DNA of 7,749 nucleotides from Chloroflexota bacterium (lineage in GTDB: Bacteria > Chloroflexota > Limnocylindria > QHBO01), in NCBI GenBank assembly GCA_005880165.1, contig VBJP01000091.1, forward strand, positions 1-7,749. Direction: 5' to 3'. The notes beneath the pieces were generated by a model. It ran no database searches, was not told the DNA's origin, and saw only the letters and a list, made by a program, of their open reading frames with translations. Below, piece by piece: positions 1-6,447 of this stretch. Positions within the stretch are counted from its first letter, which is position 1; the number at the start of each line of letters is the position of its first letter. The position numbers and the translations under genes were made by a program.

Positions 1-520
1 CGTCGGGCACCTCCTCCTTGAAGAGGCGATACGTCTTCTTGTGCTCGAAGAACAGGACGGGATCCGGATCGCGGATGGATGCCTTGAGAAGGGCCTTGGC
101 ATCGGCCGGAGTCCCCGGCGCCACGATCTTTAGGCCCACGGTGCTGGTGAAGTACGCCTCGTTGCTTTGGCTGTGATACAGCGCGCCGTGCACGCCGCCG
201 CCGTACGGCATGCGGATCACCATCGGTACCCCAAAGGTGCCGTTCGACCGATACCGCATGCGGCTGATCTCGGACACGATCTGGTTGAAGGCGGGATACA
301 CGAAGTCGGCAAACTGCATCTCGGCGATGGGTCGCAGGCCGTAGATGGCGGCCCCGGCCGCCGCGCCGGCAATCAGGCCCTCGCTCAGCGGCGTGTCGAG
401 CACCCGCTTGTCGCCGTACTTCGCCCACAAGCCGTCGGTTGCCCCGAAGACGCCCCCCTTGCGGCCCACGTCTTCGCCCATGAGCATGACGCGCTCGTCG
501 CGCTCCATCTCCTCGTCCAT
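1..520 (-). CDS. bkdAB: Branched-chain 2-oxoacid dehydrogenase E1 component, beta subunit (partial, N-terminus apparently shortened)
   Basis: Together with E1 alpha this subunit binds thiamine diphosphate and decarboxylates 2-oxoacids, passing the acyl group to the lipoyl arm of E2 in the cytosol. The minus frame read from the ATG at 520 gives 173 residues before the window edge cuts it. Clear family blocks are ERDERVMLMGEDVGRKGG (residues 6-23), RPIAEMQFADFVYP, PYGGGVHGALYHSQS and DPVLFFEHKKTYRLFKEEVP. The last block resembles the branched-chain (BfmBAB/BkdAB) type more than pyruvate dehydrogenase. Family members normally begin about 13 residues earlier, with a helix of the type SYIDAINLA ahead of the (M)xEEMERD block. 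Here the upstream frame reads non-homologous sequence to a TGA 20 codons before the ATG, and no Shine-Dalgarno is visible. The gene overlaps the E1 alpha frame. Product assignment is firm; whether the shortened protein is functional is uncertain. Confidence 0.9.
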   Translation of the reverse strand, partial: MDEEMERDERVMLMGEDVGRKGGVFGATDGLWAKYGDKRVLDTPLSEGLIAGAAAGAAIYGLRPIAEMQFADFVYPAFNQIVSEISRMRYRSNGTFGVPMVIRMPYGGGVHGALYHSQSNEAYFTSTVGLKIVAPGTPADAKALLKASIRDPDPVLFFEHKKTYRLFKEEVPD

Positions 521-1524
521 TCGGCGTAGACGAAACGGCTCGCCGTTGCCGGGTCCGGATCTGGCCGTGCCTCGGCCCGCTTGGACGCGTCATTGACCTC
601 CTGCTTGATCTCGCTCCGGAAGCGCTCGTCGATCTCGTCGTTGAGCACGCCCAGTGAGCGGAGCTCGTTCGAGAAGAGGCCCATCGGGTCATGCTGCTTG
701 AGCGACTCGACCTCGGCGGGGTCACGGTAGCGCCGCTGGTCGTCATCGGACGAATGGCTCGTCAGCCGCACCACGCGGGCTTCGATCAGCGTGGGTCCGC
801 CGCCGGTTCGGGCGCGTTCATGTGCCTCGCGACCCGCTGCATAACAGGCGAGAACGTCGCCGCCGTCGACGGTCACCCCCGGGAAGCCATAGCCGGCGGC
901 CCGTGCGGCGACCGACAACCCCCCGACCTGCTTCGCCAGCGGCACGCTGATGGCGTAGCCGTTGTTCTCGCACACGAAGATGACCGGCAGCTTGTGGACG
1001 CCCGCGAAGTTCATCGCCTCGTGCACCTCGCCCTGGTTTGCGGTTCCCTCGCCGAAGTACGTGATCGCCACCACGTCGTCGCCGCGCACCCACGCTCCCA
1101 TGGCGATCCCCACCGCGTGGAGGACCTGGGTCCCCACTGGTGAGCTGACGCTGACGATGTTGTACCCCGCGCCACCGTAGTGGCCGGGCATCTGGCGGCC
1201 GGCGGAGCTCACGTCATCGGCCTTGGCGAGGTGCGCGGTGATGATGTCCTCGGCGGTCATGCCGAACGTCATGGTTGCGGCAATGGACCGATAGAAGGGC
1301 GCCATCCAATCCTGGTTGCGCCGCATCGGCCAGGTGACCCCCACCTGCGCCCCTTCGTGGCCCTGCCCCGAGATGATGAAAGCGATCTTGCCCGCGCGCT
1401 GCATGAGCCACATCCGCTCGTCCACGGCACGCGCCAGGAGCATCTGGCGGTACATCGCCAGCACCTCGTCATCGGAGAGGCCCAACTCCCGATGTCGCGG
1501 CGTGGCGGCAAGCTTGGCGTTCAT
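385..1524 (-). CDS. bkdAA: Branched-chain 2-oxoacid dehydrogenase E1 component, alpha subunit, with aberrant read-through tail
   Basis: This is the thiamine-diphosphate-binding alpha subunit of the branched-chain 2-oxoacid dehydrogenase E1 heterotetramer. The ThDP/Mg motif is present: GEG at residues 158-160 (GEG rather than GDG is common in branched-chain enzymes), ANQGEVHEAMNFA, and ENN at 186-188. The SHSSDDDQRRYRD stretch (256-268) corresponds to the loop that is phosphorylated in the mitochondrial enzyme. From memory of Bacillus BkdAA, the family ends at a VYA(K/E) motif. Here FVYAE is residues 331-335 (ending at base 520), but no stop follows. The frame runs 44 codons further, out of frame across the E1 beta gene, to a TGA at 385-387. 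That tail (WTRRWSATSA...) resembles nothing expected and is probably an artefact of a lost stop. The ATG at 1524 is preceded by a good purine-rich ribosome site, 16 bp after the E3 gene. Confidence 0.92.
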   Translation of the reverse strand: MNAKLAATPRHRELGLSDDEVLAMYRQMLLARAVDERMWLMQRAGKIAFIISGQGHEGAQVGVTWPMRRNQDWMAPFYRSIAATMTFGMTAEDIITAHLAKADDVSSAGRQMPGHYGGAGYNIVSVSSPVGTQVLHAVGIAMGAWVRGDDVVAITYFGEGTANQGEVHEAMNFAGVHKLPVIFVCENNGYAISVPLAKQVGGLSVAARAAGYGFPGVTVDGGDVLACYAAGREAHERARTGGGPTLIEARVVRLTSHSSDDDQRRYRDPAEVESLKQHDPMGLFSNELRSLGVLNDEIDERFRSEIKQEVNDASKRAEARPDPDPATASRFVYAEWTRRWSATSASCSWAKTWAARGASSGQPTACGRSTATSGCSTRR

Positions 1525-1527
1525 GCG

Positions 1528-1539
1528 TCTCCTCTCCCC
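1528..1539 (-). promoter_or_regulatory. Shine-Dalgarno for E1 alpha
   Basis: The minus strand reads GGGGAGAGGAGA immediately upstream of the ATG at 1524, with AGGAG 4 nt and GGAG 9 nt from the start codon. It fills the 16-bp gap after the E3 stop codon. It fixes the E1 alpha start and shows that this organism uses Shine-Dalgarno initiation inside operons. The first genes of the transcription units in this window lack such a motif. Confidence 0.7.
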
Positions 1540-1540
1540 G

Positions 1541-2959
1541 TCAAACGTGGATCGCCGCGCCGTCGACCGCCAGGGCGGCCTCGGCGAGGACTTCGGTCAG
1601 GGTCGGATGGGCGTGCACGCTCATCGCGATCTCGCCCGTGGTGGCCTCGACGAGCCTGGCCAGCGTCGGCTCGGCCAACAGGTCGCCGGCGTGTGGACCG
1701 ATGAGGTGCGCGCCAAGGAGCTCGCCGGTCTGTGCATCGGCCACCATCTTCGCAAACCCGTCGATCTCACCAACGATGGTCGCCTTGCCCAGTGCCCGGA
1801 AGGGGAAGCTGCCGACCTTGACCTCGCGACCCTTGTCACGCGCCTCCTGCTCGGTGAAGCCAAGCGAGGCGACCTGCGGGCGGCAGAAGGTGACGCGCGG
1901 CATGAGGTCCATGCGGATCGGCTCGGGATCGTGGCCGGCGATGGTCTCGACCGCCACCACCGACTCGTGGCTGGCGACGTGCGCGAGCGCGAAGCCCGGA
2001 ACGATGTCGCCGATCGCGTACAGATGTGGCGCGCCCGTCCGCAGGTGGTCGTCGACGATCACGAAGCCGCGGTCCACCTTCACGCCCTGGATCTGCTCCA
2101 ACCCGATGCCTTCGGTCAGCGGTCGCCGCCCGACGGCAACCAGGATCAGCTCGCTGCCCGCCTCGGTTCGCTTCTCCCCCTCGCGCGCGGCGATGGTGAA
2201 GGTAAGTCCCTCCTTGGTGCGCTTGATCGTCTCCGGATCGATGGTGGACGCGGTATGCGCGGTGATTCCGCGCTTGCGGAAGAGGCGCGCCAGCTCCTTG
2301 CTCACGTCTGGGTCTTCGAGCGGGACGATGCGATCCAGGAACTCGACCAGGGTCACCTCGGCGCCGAAGTCGCGGTAGAGGCTGGCCCATTCGACCCCGA
2401 TAGCGCCGGCGCCAACAATCGTGACCGAGCGCGGGGCGGTCGTCCGGGTGAGTGCCTCGTCGGAAGCGATGATCCGCTCGCCGTCGAGGTCCAGACCGGG
2501 CAGCGAGCGTGGCGCGGAGCCGGTCGCCAGGATCAGGTCGGTCGCGGAGGCGTCGAGGTCACCGGACTCGCCGCCGGAGACGTGGACGCTGGTCGGCGAG
2601 GCGAGCACCCCGTTCCCGTGGATGACGGTCACGGCGTTCTTCTTGAGGAGGAACTCGACGCCGCGCACGTGCTTGTCGACCACCGCATCCTTGCGCTTGG
2701 CGAGGGCTCCGTAGTCAAGGCCCACCCCATCGGATCCGGTGAGCCCGAACTCGGCCCCCTGCTCGCTGACCCGGTGCAGCAGGTCAGCCGTCTCGAGCAG
2801 CGCTTTGGACGGGATGCAGCCCCGGTTCAGGCAGGTTCCGCCCAACTTGTCGCGCTCCACCAATCCGACCTTCATGCCGAGCTGCGCAGCACGAATCGCG
2901 CCGACGTAGCTCATCCCGCCGCCCAGGATGAGCAGGTCGAACGTCTGCACCTGGCTCAT
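1541..2959 (-). CDS. lpdA: Dihydrolipoamide dehydrogenase (E3)
   Basis: A 472-residue FAD flavoprotein that reoxidises the dihydrolipoyl arm of E2 using NAD+. Position in the cluster suggests it serves the branched-chain complex (LpdV-like). Visible in order: the N-terminal FAD-binding strand DLLILGGG (residues 8-15); the redox disulfide GGTCLNRGCIPSK with Cys43 and Cys48; the ATGSAPRSLPG segment; the NAD-binding GAGAIGVEWASLYRDFG; the second FAD motif LYAIGDIVPG; and the C-terminal catalytic HAHPTLTE with His451 and Glu456. Length is normal. One oddity is the dinucleotide-binding loop GGGMSYVGAIRA, where most family members have GGGPGGYVAAIRA: it is one residue shorter and lacks the third glycine. 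The start ATG overlaps the thioesterase stop (ATGA, 2956-2959). No Shine-Dalgarno is visible, which fits translational coupling. Confidence 0.96.
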   Translation of the reverse strand: MSQVQTFDLLILGGGMSYVGAIRAAQLGMKVGLVERDKLGGTCLNRGCIPSKALLETADLLHRVSEQGAEFGLTGSDGVGLDYGALAKRKDAVVDKHVRGVEFLLKKNAVTVIHGNGVLASPTSVHVSGGESGDLDASATDLILATGSAPRSLPGLDLDGERIIASDEALTRTTAPRSVTIVGAGAIGVEWASLYRDFGAEVTLVEFLDRIVPLEDPDVSKELARLFRKRGITAHTASTIDPETIKRTKEGLTFTIAAREGEKRTEAGSELILVAVGRRPLTEGIGLEQIQGVKVDRGFVIVDDHLRTGAPHLYAIGDIVPGFALAHVASHESVVAVETIAGHDPEPIRMDLMPRVTFCRPQVASLGFTEQEARDKGREVKVGSFPFRALGKATIVGEIDGFAKMVADAQTGELLGAHLIGPHAGDLLAEPTLARLVEATTGEIAMSVHAHPTLTEVLAEAALAVDGAAIHV

Positions 2960-3396
2960 GACGCCGGCTGTGGCCGCGCCAGGTCGCGTCCTTCATGGGT
3001 GGCCAGGGTCGTCCGCCACTCCGGGGGCACCGGCATCGGTCTCGACTCCGCGTAGTCGTAGGCGACCAGGACCGATGTGGCGCGGGCCACCTCGTGGTCG
3101 TCCTCACCGGCTGTGAGCCGATGCGACATGCCAAGGCTGGTGGTGCCAATCCAATCGACGCGCGACCCGATGTCGACGGACTCCCCAAAGAAGATTGGCG
3201 TGACGTAGTCGACCTGGATCATGGCCAGGATCATGGGCATCTCCCCGACCGGCGAAAAACCAAGGACGTCGCGCAGGTATCGGATCCGTCCGTGCTCGAC
3301 GTAGCTGGTGGTGACGGCGTTGTTCACGTGTCCGAAGGTGTCCAGATCGCGGAATCGCACCTCCACGCGGGTGCGATGGCGGAACTCATCGGTCAC
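2956..3396 (-). CDS. Acyl-CoA thioesterase, 4HBT/YbgC-FadM hotdog family
   Basis: A 146-residue single-hotdog protein of the 4-hydroxybenzoyl-CoA thioesterase family, which hydrolyses acyl-CoA thioesters in the cytosol. The active-site signature is RFRDLDTFGHVNNAVTTSYVE at residues 14-34. Asp19 aligns with the catalytic Asp17 of the Pseudomonas 4HBT enzyme, and the following helix carries VEHGR. Further typical segments are VDYVTPIFFGESVDI and a core strand near SVLVAYDYAESRP. Length is standard. The start codon is GTG (CAC on the plus strand at 3394-3396); an in-frame TAG lies four sense codons upstream, so no longer form is possible. No Shine-Dalgarno is seen, and a TAGAAT box sits 9 nt upstream. 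The stop overlaps the E3 start by ATGA, which ties the gene to the dehydrogenase operon. Its acyl-CoA substrate cannot be read from sequence; branched short-chain acyl-CoA is a contextual guess. Confidence 0.88.
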   Translation of the reverse strand: MTDEFRHRTRVEVRFRDLDTFGHVNNAVTTSYVEHGRIRYLRDVLGFSPVGEMPMILAMIQVDYVTPIFFGESVDIGSRVDWIGTTSLGMSHRLTAGEDDHEVARATSVLVAYDYAESRPMPVPPEWRTTLATHEGRDLARPQPAS

Positions 3397-3405
3397 GGAC
3401 CATCG

Positions 3406-3411
3406 ATTCTA
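3406..3411 (-). promoter_or_regulatory. Candidate -10 box (TAGAAT) for the thioesterase-lpd-E1 operon
   Basis: The minus strand reads TAGAAT, matching the TATAAT consensus at five of six positions, inside the 47-bp gap between the M20 gene and the thioesterase. Nine nucleotides separate it from the GTG start, so transcription would begin about 3 nt before the start codon, giving an essentially leaderless mRNA. This agrees with the missing Shine-Dalgarno. No convincing -35 box is seen at the usual spacing. The operon could instead simply continue from the M20 gene. Confidence 0.4.
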
Positions 3412-3443
3412 GCCGGACCCATGGCGGCTGCGGGCGACAGCTC

Positions 3444-4631
3444 TTAGAGCGCCAGGGCGATGCGGGAGATCAGCGCCGCGAGGAGGGTGGTGCGCGGGAC
3501 GACGCTCGAGAGGTCGAGCCACTCATCCTCGGAGTGATCGTCGCCGCCGACCGGGCCGAGGCCGTCGAGAGTCGGGAGACCAGCCGCGGAGGTGGTGTTC
3601 GCGTCGCTTGCGCCGCCGGTCGCGGCGTCGTGGAGCTCGAAGCCGAGCTCGGCGGCGATCGATTCCGCGAGCCGCGCGAGCCGCTTGGTGGCCTGAGAAG
3701 CCTCCATCGGCCGGTGCATGGCTGCCTCGCGAAGGTCGGCGATCACGCCGCGGACCGCTGGCGAGGCAACGATGGCGGTCACGGCGGACCGGGCCTGGTC
3801 GAAGGTCTGAGCAGTCGCGCCACGGAGGTCGACCTCAAGCCGGCACTCGGCGGCGATGACGTTTGGTCGCGTCCCGCCGGCGATCACGCCCGCATTGACG
3901 GTGACGCCCTCCCATTTGCCGTTGAGGGCGTGGAGCTGCTCGACCGCTCGCGCCGCCGCCAGGATTGCGTTCCGTCCTTTCTCCGGTTCGACGCCAGCGT
4001 GCGCTGCGCGGCCATGGAACTCGATGACCAGGTCCGCGACCCCTTTCCGGGCGCTGACGATATCCCCGTTGGCGCGGGCGCACTCGAGGACGAGGGCGGC
4101 GTCGTGCTCCGCGGCGAGGGCGCGGATATGGTGGCCTGAGGACGGCGAGCCGATCTCCTCATCCGGATTGGCCACGAAGGTGATTGCTGGTGTCCCGCCG
4201 GTGTCCCGCAGGGCGCCGATGGCATGCAGCCCCGCCAGCAGGCCGCCCTTCATGTCGCTGGTTCCTGGACCGGTCGCGCGATCGCCGTTGCGCCGGAACG
4301 GCCGCTCGGCCGCTGTGCCGAGACCGAACACGGTGTCCATGTGCCCGATGAGCAGCAGACGCGGGCCCGTCCCCCCTAGCCGGCCAACTACCAGGTCGCC
4401 GAGCTGGGCCTCGCCATCGGCGGGCTCGTGCGCGATGCGCTGGACATCCGCTCCCAGGCGGGAAAGCTCGGCTTCGACATGCGTCGCGACGGCGTTGACG
4501 CCCTCTGGCGTGTACGACCCGCAGTCGATGTTGACGAGCTCCTCGAGCTCGGCGAGGTATCGGTCAAATCGCCTCGCCACGGCCTCGCGCAGCGTGCTCA
4601 GGGAGGGGGAGCCGGGCTGGGGGCTGGGCAT
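3444..4631 (-). CDS. M20 family metallopeptidase, carboxypeptidase G2-like
   Basis: A 395-residue two-zinc M20 peptidase; the closest recognisable type is glutamate carboxypeptidase (CPG2), which removes C-terminal glutamate or related residues from peptides and conjugates. All active-site positions are visible: GHMDTV with His97 and Asp99, GTSDMKGG with the bridging Asp126, PDEEIGS with catalytic Glu158 and ligand Glu159, LECAR with Glu183, and the late ligand His366 in GGDDHSEDEW. The dimerisation (lid) domain occupies about residues 195-305, with GRAAHAGVEPEKGRNAI. There is no signal peptide (the N-terminus is polar and proline-rich), so it is probably cytosolic, unlike secreted CPG2. ATG at 4629-4631; stop TAA at 3444-3446. 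It starts 24 bp from the divergent Mur-ligase-like gene and shares its promoter region, which hints that the substrate may be a product of that ligase. ArgE/DapE-type activity is less likely but not excluded. Confidence 0.9.
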   Translation of the reverse strand: MPSPQPGSPSLSTLREAVARRFDRYLAELEELVNIDCGSYTPEGVNAVATHVEAELSRLGADVQRIAHEPADGEAQLGDLVVGRLGGTGPRLLLIGHMDTVFGLGTAAERPFRRNGDRATGPGTSDMKGGLLAGLHAIGALRDTGGTPAITFVANPDEEIGSPSSGHHIRALAAEHDAALVLECARANGDIVSARKGVADLVIEFHGRAAHAGVEPEKGRNAILAAARAVEQLHALNGKWEGVTVNAGVIAGGTRPNVIAAECRLEVDLRGATAQTFDQARSAVTAIVASPAVRGVIADLREAAMHRPMEASQATKRLARLAESIAAELGFELHDAATGGASDANTTSAAGLPTLDGLGPVGGDDHSEDEWLDLSSVVPRTTLLAALISRIALAL

Positions 4632-4639
4632 CGGCGCGT

Positions 4640-4649
4640 GAGTATACTC
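4640..4649. promoter_or_regulatory. Palindromic bidirectional -10 element (GAGTATACTC)
   Basis: A perfect 10-bp palindrome lies almost centrally in the 24-bp gap between two divergent start codons. It gives TATACT as a -10 box on the plus strand (4643-4648, 7 nt before the ATG at 4656) and on the minus strand (4646-4641, 9 nt before the ATG at 4631). Transcription would start about 1 nt and 3 nt before the respective ATGs, so both messages would be leaderless. Neither gene has a Shine-Dalgarno. No TTGACA-like -35 is apparent on either side. Symmetric -10 elements driving divergent transcription are known in bacteria; a repressor operator is the alternative reading. Confidence 0.55.
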
Positions 4650-4655
4650 GCGGCC

Positions 4656-6281
4656 ATGCCGAGCCAGCCGCGGGCGCGACCGGAGGCTGAGCTGCTCGAG
4701 TTAAGGGTGCTGGACGGGCCGAATCGCTTCTTCGTTAGGCCCGCCGTCAAGCTCGAATTCGAGGCCAAATCACCGGACGTCGCAGAGTCCGTGGCCGCCG
4801 CCGCTGGTGACCAGGTGCGCCGGCTGTACGAAGGGATCGGCCTCCCCGCGCCGCGCCTGACCGACCGGACCTCCGTGGACAGGATGCGGGCGCTGGTTGC
4901 CTACCCGTGGCGCCGGCGGACGATCTCCCAGGCGATCGGGTCGGCCGCCGCCAGAATCGCACTGGGCAGGAGCGGGATCCGCCGCGAGCTCAAGGCGCTG
5001 CGGGCGCTGGCCCTTGGGCCGCTTGCATCGGTGCCATCGCCGAGGATTCCCCTGGTGGCGATTACCGGGACGAACGGGAAGAGCACCACGACGCGGCTGA
5101 TTGCGCACATCGCATCGCAGGCCGGGGTCGTGACCGGAATGACCAACTCGGACGGGATCTACGTTCGGGGCGAGCTGGTCGAGGCGGGGGACTGGACCGG
5201 GTTCGGCGGGGCCGGCCGCATCCTGTCCGAGCCGGGCATGCGGCTGGCGGTGCTCGAGACGGCCCGTGGCGGGATCCTGCTGCGCGGCCTCGGCTATGAC
5301 CACAACGATGTTGCGGTCGTGACCAACGTCAGCGCTGACCACCTGGGCCTGCAGGGGATCGACACGCTCGATGAGCTGGCGGAGGTGAAGGCCACGCTCG
5401 TCCGGGTCACGCGCCGCGAGGGCTGGGCCGTCCTGAACGCAGACGACCCACGGGTCTGGCGCATGCGTCAGGAAACGCGAGCGCACTGGTATCCGTTCAC
5501 GACCGATGCCGAATCTCCGGCAATCCAGGCGTCGCTCGAGCGAGGTGGGCGCGCCGCCCTCCTGGACCGAGGCTGGATCACCATTCGGAAGCCCCGCAGC
5601 AAGCCGATTCGGCTGGCCCGCTCGTCCGAGCTGGCGGTGACGTTCGCCGGCCTCTCACGCGTGAATGTCGCCAACGCGCTGGCCGCGGCTGCCGCGTGCG
5701 ATGCCATCGGTCTCGAGCCGGAGCAGATCAGCGGGGGCCTCCGCTCGTTCGGGCGCGACCTTGATGCGAACCCAGGCCGGCTCAACCTGTTCGAGCGGCG
5801 CGGCGTGCTGGTGCTCATCGATTTTGCGCACAACGAGGCCGGGCTCGCCGGCTTGCTCGAGGTCTGCCGGGCACTGGTCGGACGGACGTCGCGCGATGAC
5901 GGTCGCGGTCGGATCCGCCTTGGGCTTGGTACCGCGGGAGATCGGACCGACGAGATGCTGCGCAACATGGGCGAGCTCGCCGGTCGGGGCGCTGACGAGG
6001 TCGTCATCGCGGAAAAACGGCACTACTTGCGCGGACGCGGACTCGAGGAGATGAACGACCTCTTTCGCGAGGGAGTGGCCCGTGGGGGGTTCGATGGCGA
6101 GGTCATTGCCTATCCCACCGAGCTCGAAACCCTGAAGGCGTTACTGCGTCGATCCCAGTCCGCTGACATCGCCGCCGTCATGACCCATGTCGAACGCGCC
6201 GAGGTCTTTGCCTGGCTTCAGGAGCGCGGCTTCAAGCCCGTCACGGTCGAACGCGTCCGGGAGCTCGTCCGCCGCCCGTAG
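4656..6281 (+). CDS. Mur ligase family protein, cyanophycin-synthetase-like, without ATP-grasp domain
   Basis: A 541-residue ATP-dependent amide ligase of the Mur fold, closest in motifs to the C-terminal half of cyanophycin synthetase. Residues 1-130 start with an ELLELRVLDGPNRFFVRPAVK block resembling the start of CphA proteins. They continue into an Arg-rich helical stretch (75-120) with no ATP-grasp signature. The ligase core follows: P-loop GTNGKSTTTRL (138-148), MTNSDGIYV, LETARGGILLRGLGYD (200-215), TNVSADHLGLQGI (223-235), the likely carbamylated lysine in LAEVK (Lys245), NADD (261-264), the NVANALAAAAA helix, and DFAHNEAG (389-396) of the C-terminal domain. MurT is disfavoured because no Cys4 zinc motif or DUF1727-type tail is visible. 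ATG at 4656 was chosen because the longer open frame (from 4428) runs antisense through the M20 gene. Probable role: ATP-driven addition of an amino acid to a peptide or polymer carboxylate; substrates unknown. Confidence 0.85.
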   Translation: MPSQPRARPEAELLELRVLDGPNRFFVRPAVKLEFEAKSPDVAESVAAAAGDQVRRLYEGIGLPAPRLTDRTSVDRMRALVAYPWRRRTISQAIGSAAARIALGRSGIRRELKALRALALGPLASVPSPRIPLVAITGTNGKSTTTRLIAHIASQAGVVTGMTNSDGIYVRGELVEAGDWTGFGGAGRILSEPGMRLAVLETARGGILLRGLGYDHNDVAVVTNVSADHLGLQGIDTLDELAEVKATLVRVTRREGWAVLNADDPRVWRMRQETRAHWYPFTTDAESPAIQASLERGGRAALLDRGWITIRKPRSKPIRLARSSELAVTFAGLSRVNVANALAAAAACDAIGLEPEQISGGLRSFGRDLDANPGRLNLFERRGVLVLIDFAHNEAGLAGLLEVCRALVGRTSRDDGRGRIRLGLGTAGDRTDEMLRNMGELAGRGADEVVIAEKRHYLRGRGLEEMNDLFREGVARGGFDGEVIAYPTELETLKALLRRSQSADIAAVMTHVERAEVFAWLQERGFKPVTVERVRELVRRP

Positions 6282-6304
6282 GGCCATCCCGTGGGTTGAT
6301 TGAC

Positions 6305-6394
6305 CGCGCATGTCGCCCGTAGAACTAGCGGTGCTGCAATAGGCTCGTCGTCGCCAGAACATGCGCGTCTGACCCCACCAGGTGCTGGCGACGA
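6305..6394. repeat. Two interleaved inverted repeats in the convergent intergenic gap
   Basis: CGCGCATGT (6305-6313) is perfectly complementary to ACATGCGCG (6359-6367). TCGTCGCCAG (6348-6357) is perfectly complementary to CTGGCGACGA (6385-6394). One arm of each stem lies within the loop of the other, so in RNA they could alternate or form an H-type pseudoknot. The whole gap between the two convergent stop codons is 6282-6447 (166 bp) and holds no convincing ORF. No T-tract follows either stem, so a classical intrinsic terminator is not supported. A termination or 3'-end-processing role for the two convergent messages is possible. Confidence 0.45.
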
Positions 6395-6447
6395 TCAGAA
6401 TCTGGCCAAAGCAGGCGGTTGCGGTGCGGCCGTTCTATGGCGGGGGG

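Noticed and set aside
1316..3055. 579-codon open frame on the plus strand
   Set aside because: It lies antisense to E1 alpha, E3 and the thioesterase, all of which have full family motifs. Its translation shows no recognisable domain and an Arg/Asp/Gly-skewed composition. Long antisense frames are expected in such GC-rich DNA.
3534..4139. Plus-strand frames of 201 and 261 codons (3534-4139 and 3856-4641)
   Set aside because: Both are antisense to the M20 peptidase, whose zinc-ligand motifs are complete. The translations are low-complexity Arg/Ala/Pro-rich shadows.
4428..4655. 76-codon upstream extension of the plus-strand ligase to an ATG at 4428
   Set aside because: It would run antisense through the start of the M20 peptidase, lacks family resemblance and ignores the promoter-like palindrome. 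The ATG at 4656 begins just before the conserved ELLELRVLDGPN block.
6348..6394. Intrinsic transcription terminator
   Set aside because: The 10-bp stem has a 27-nt loop and no T-run on either strand, so the canonical requirements are not met. It is kept only as an inverted repeat.
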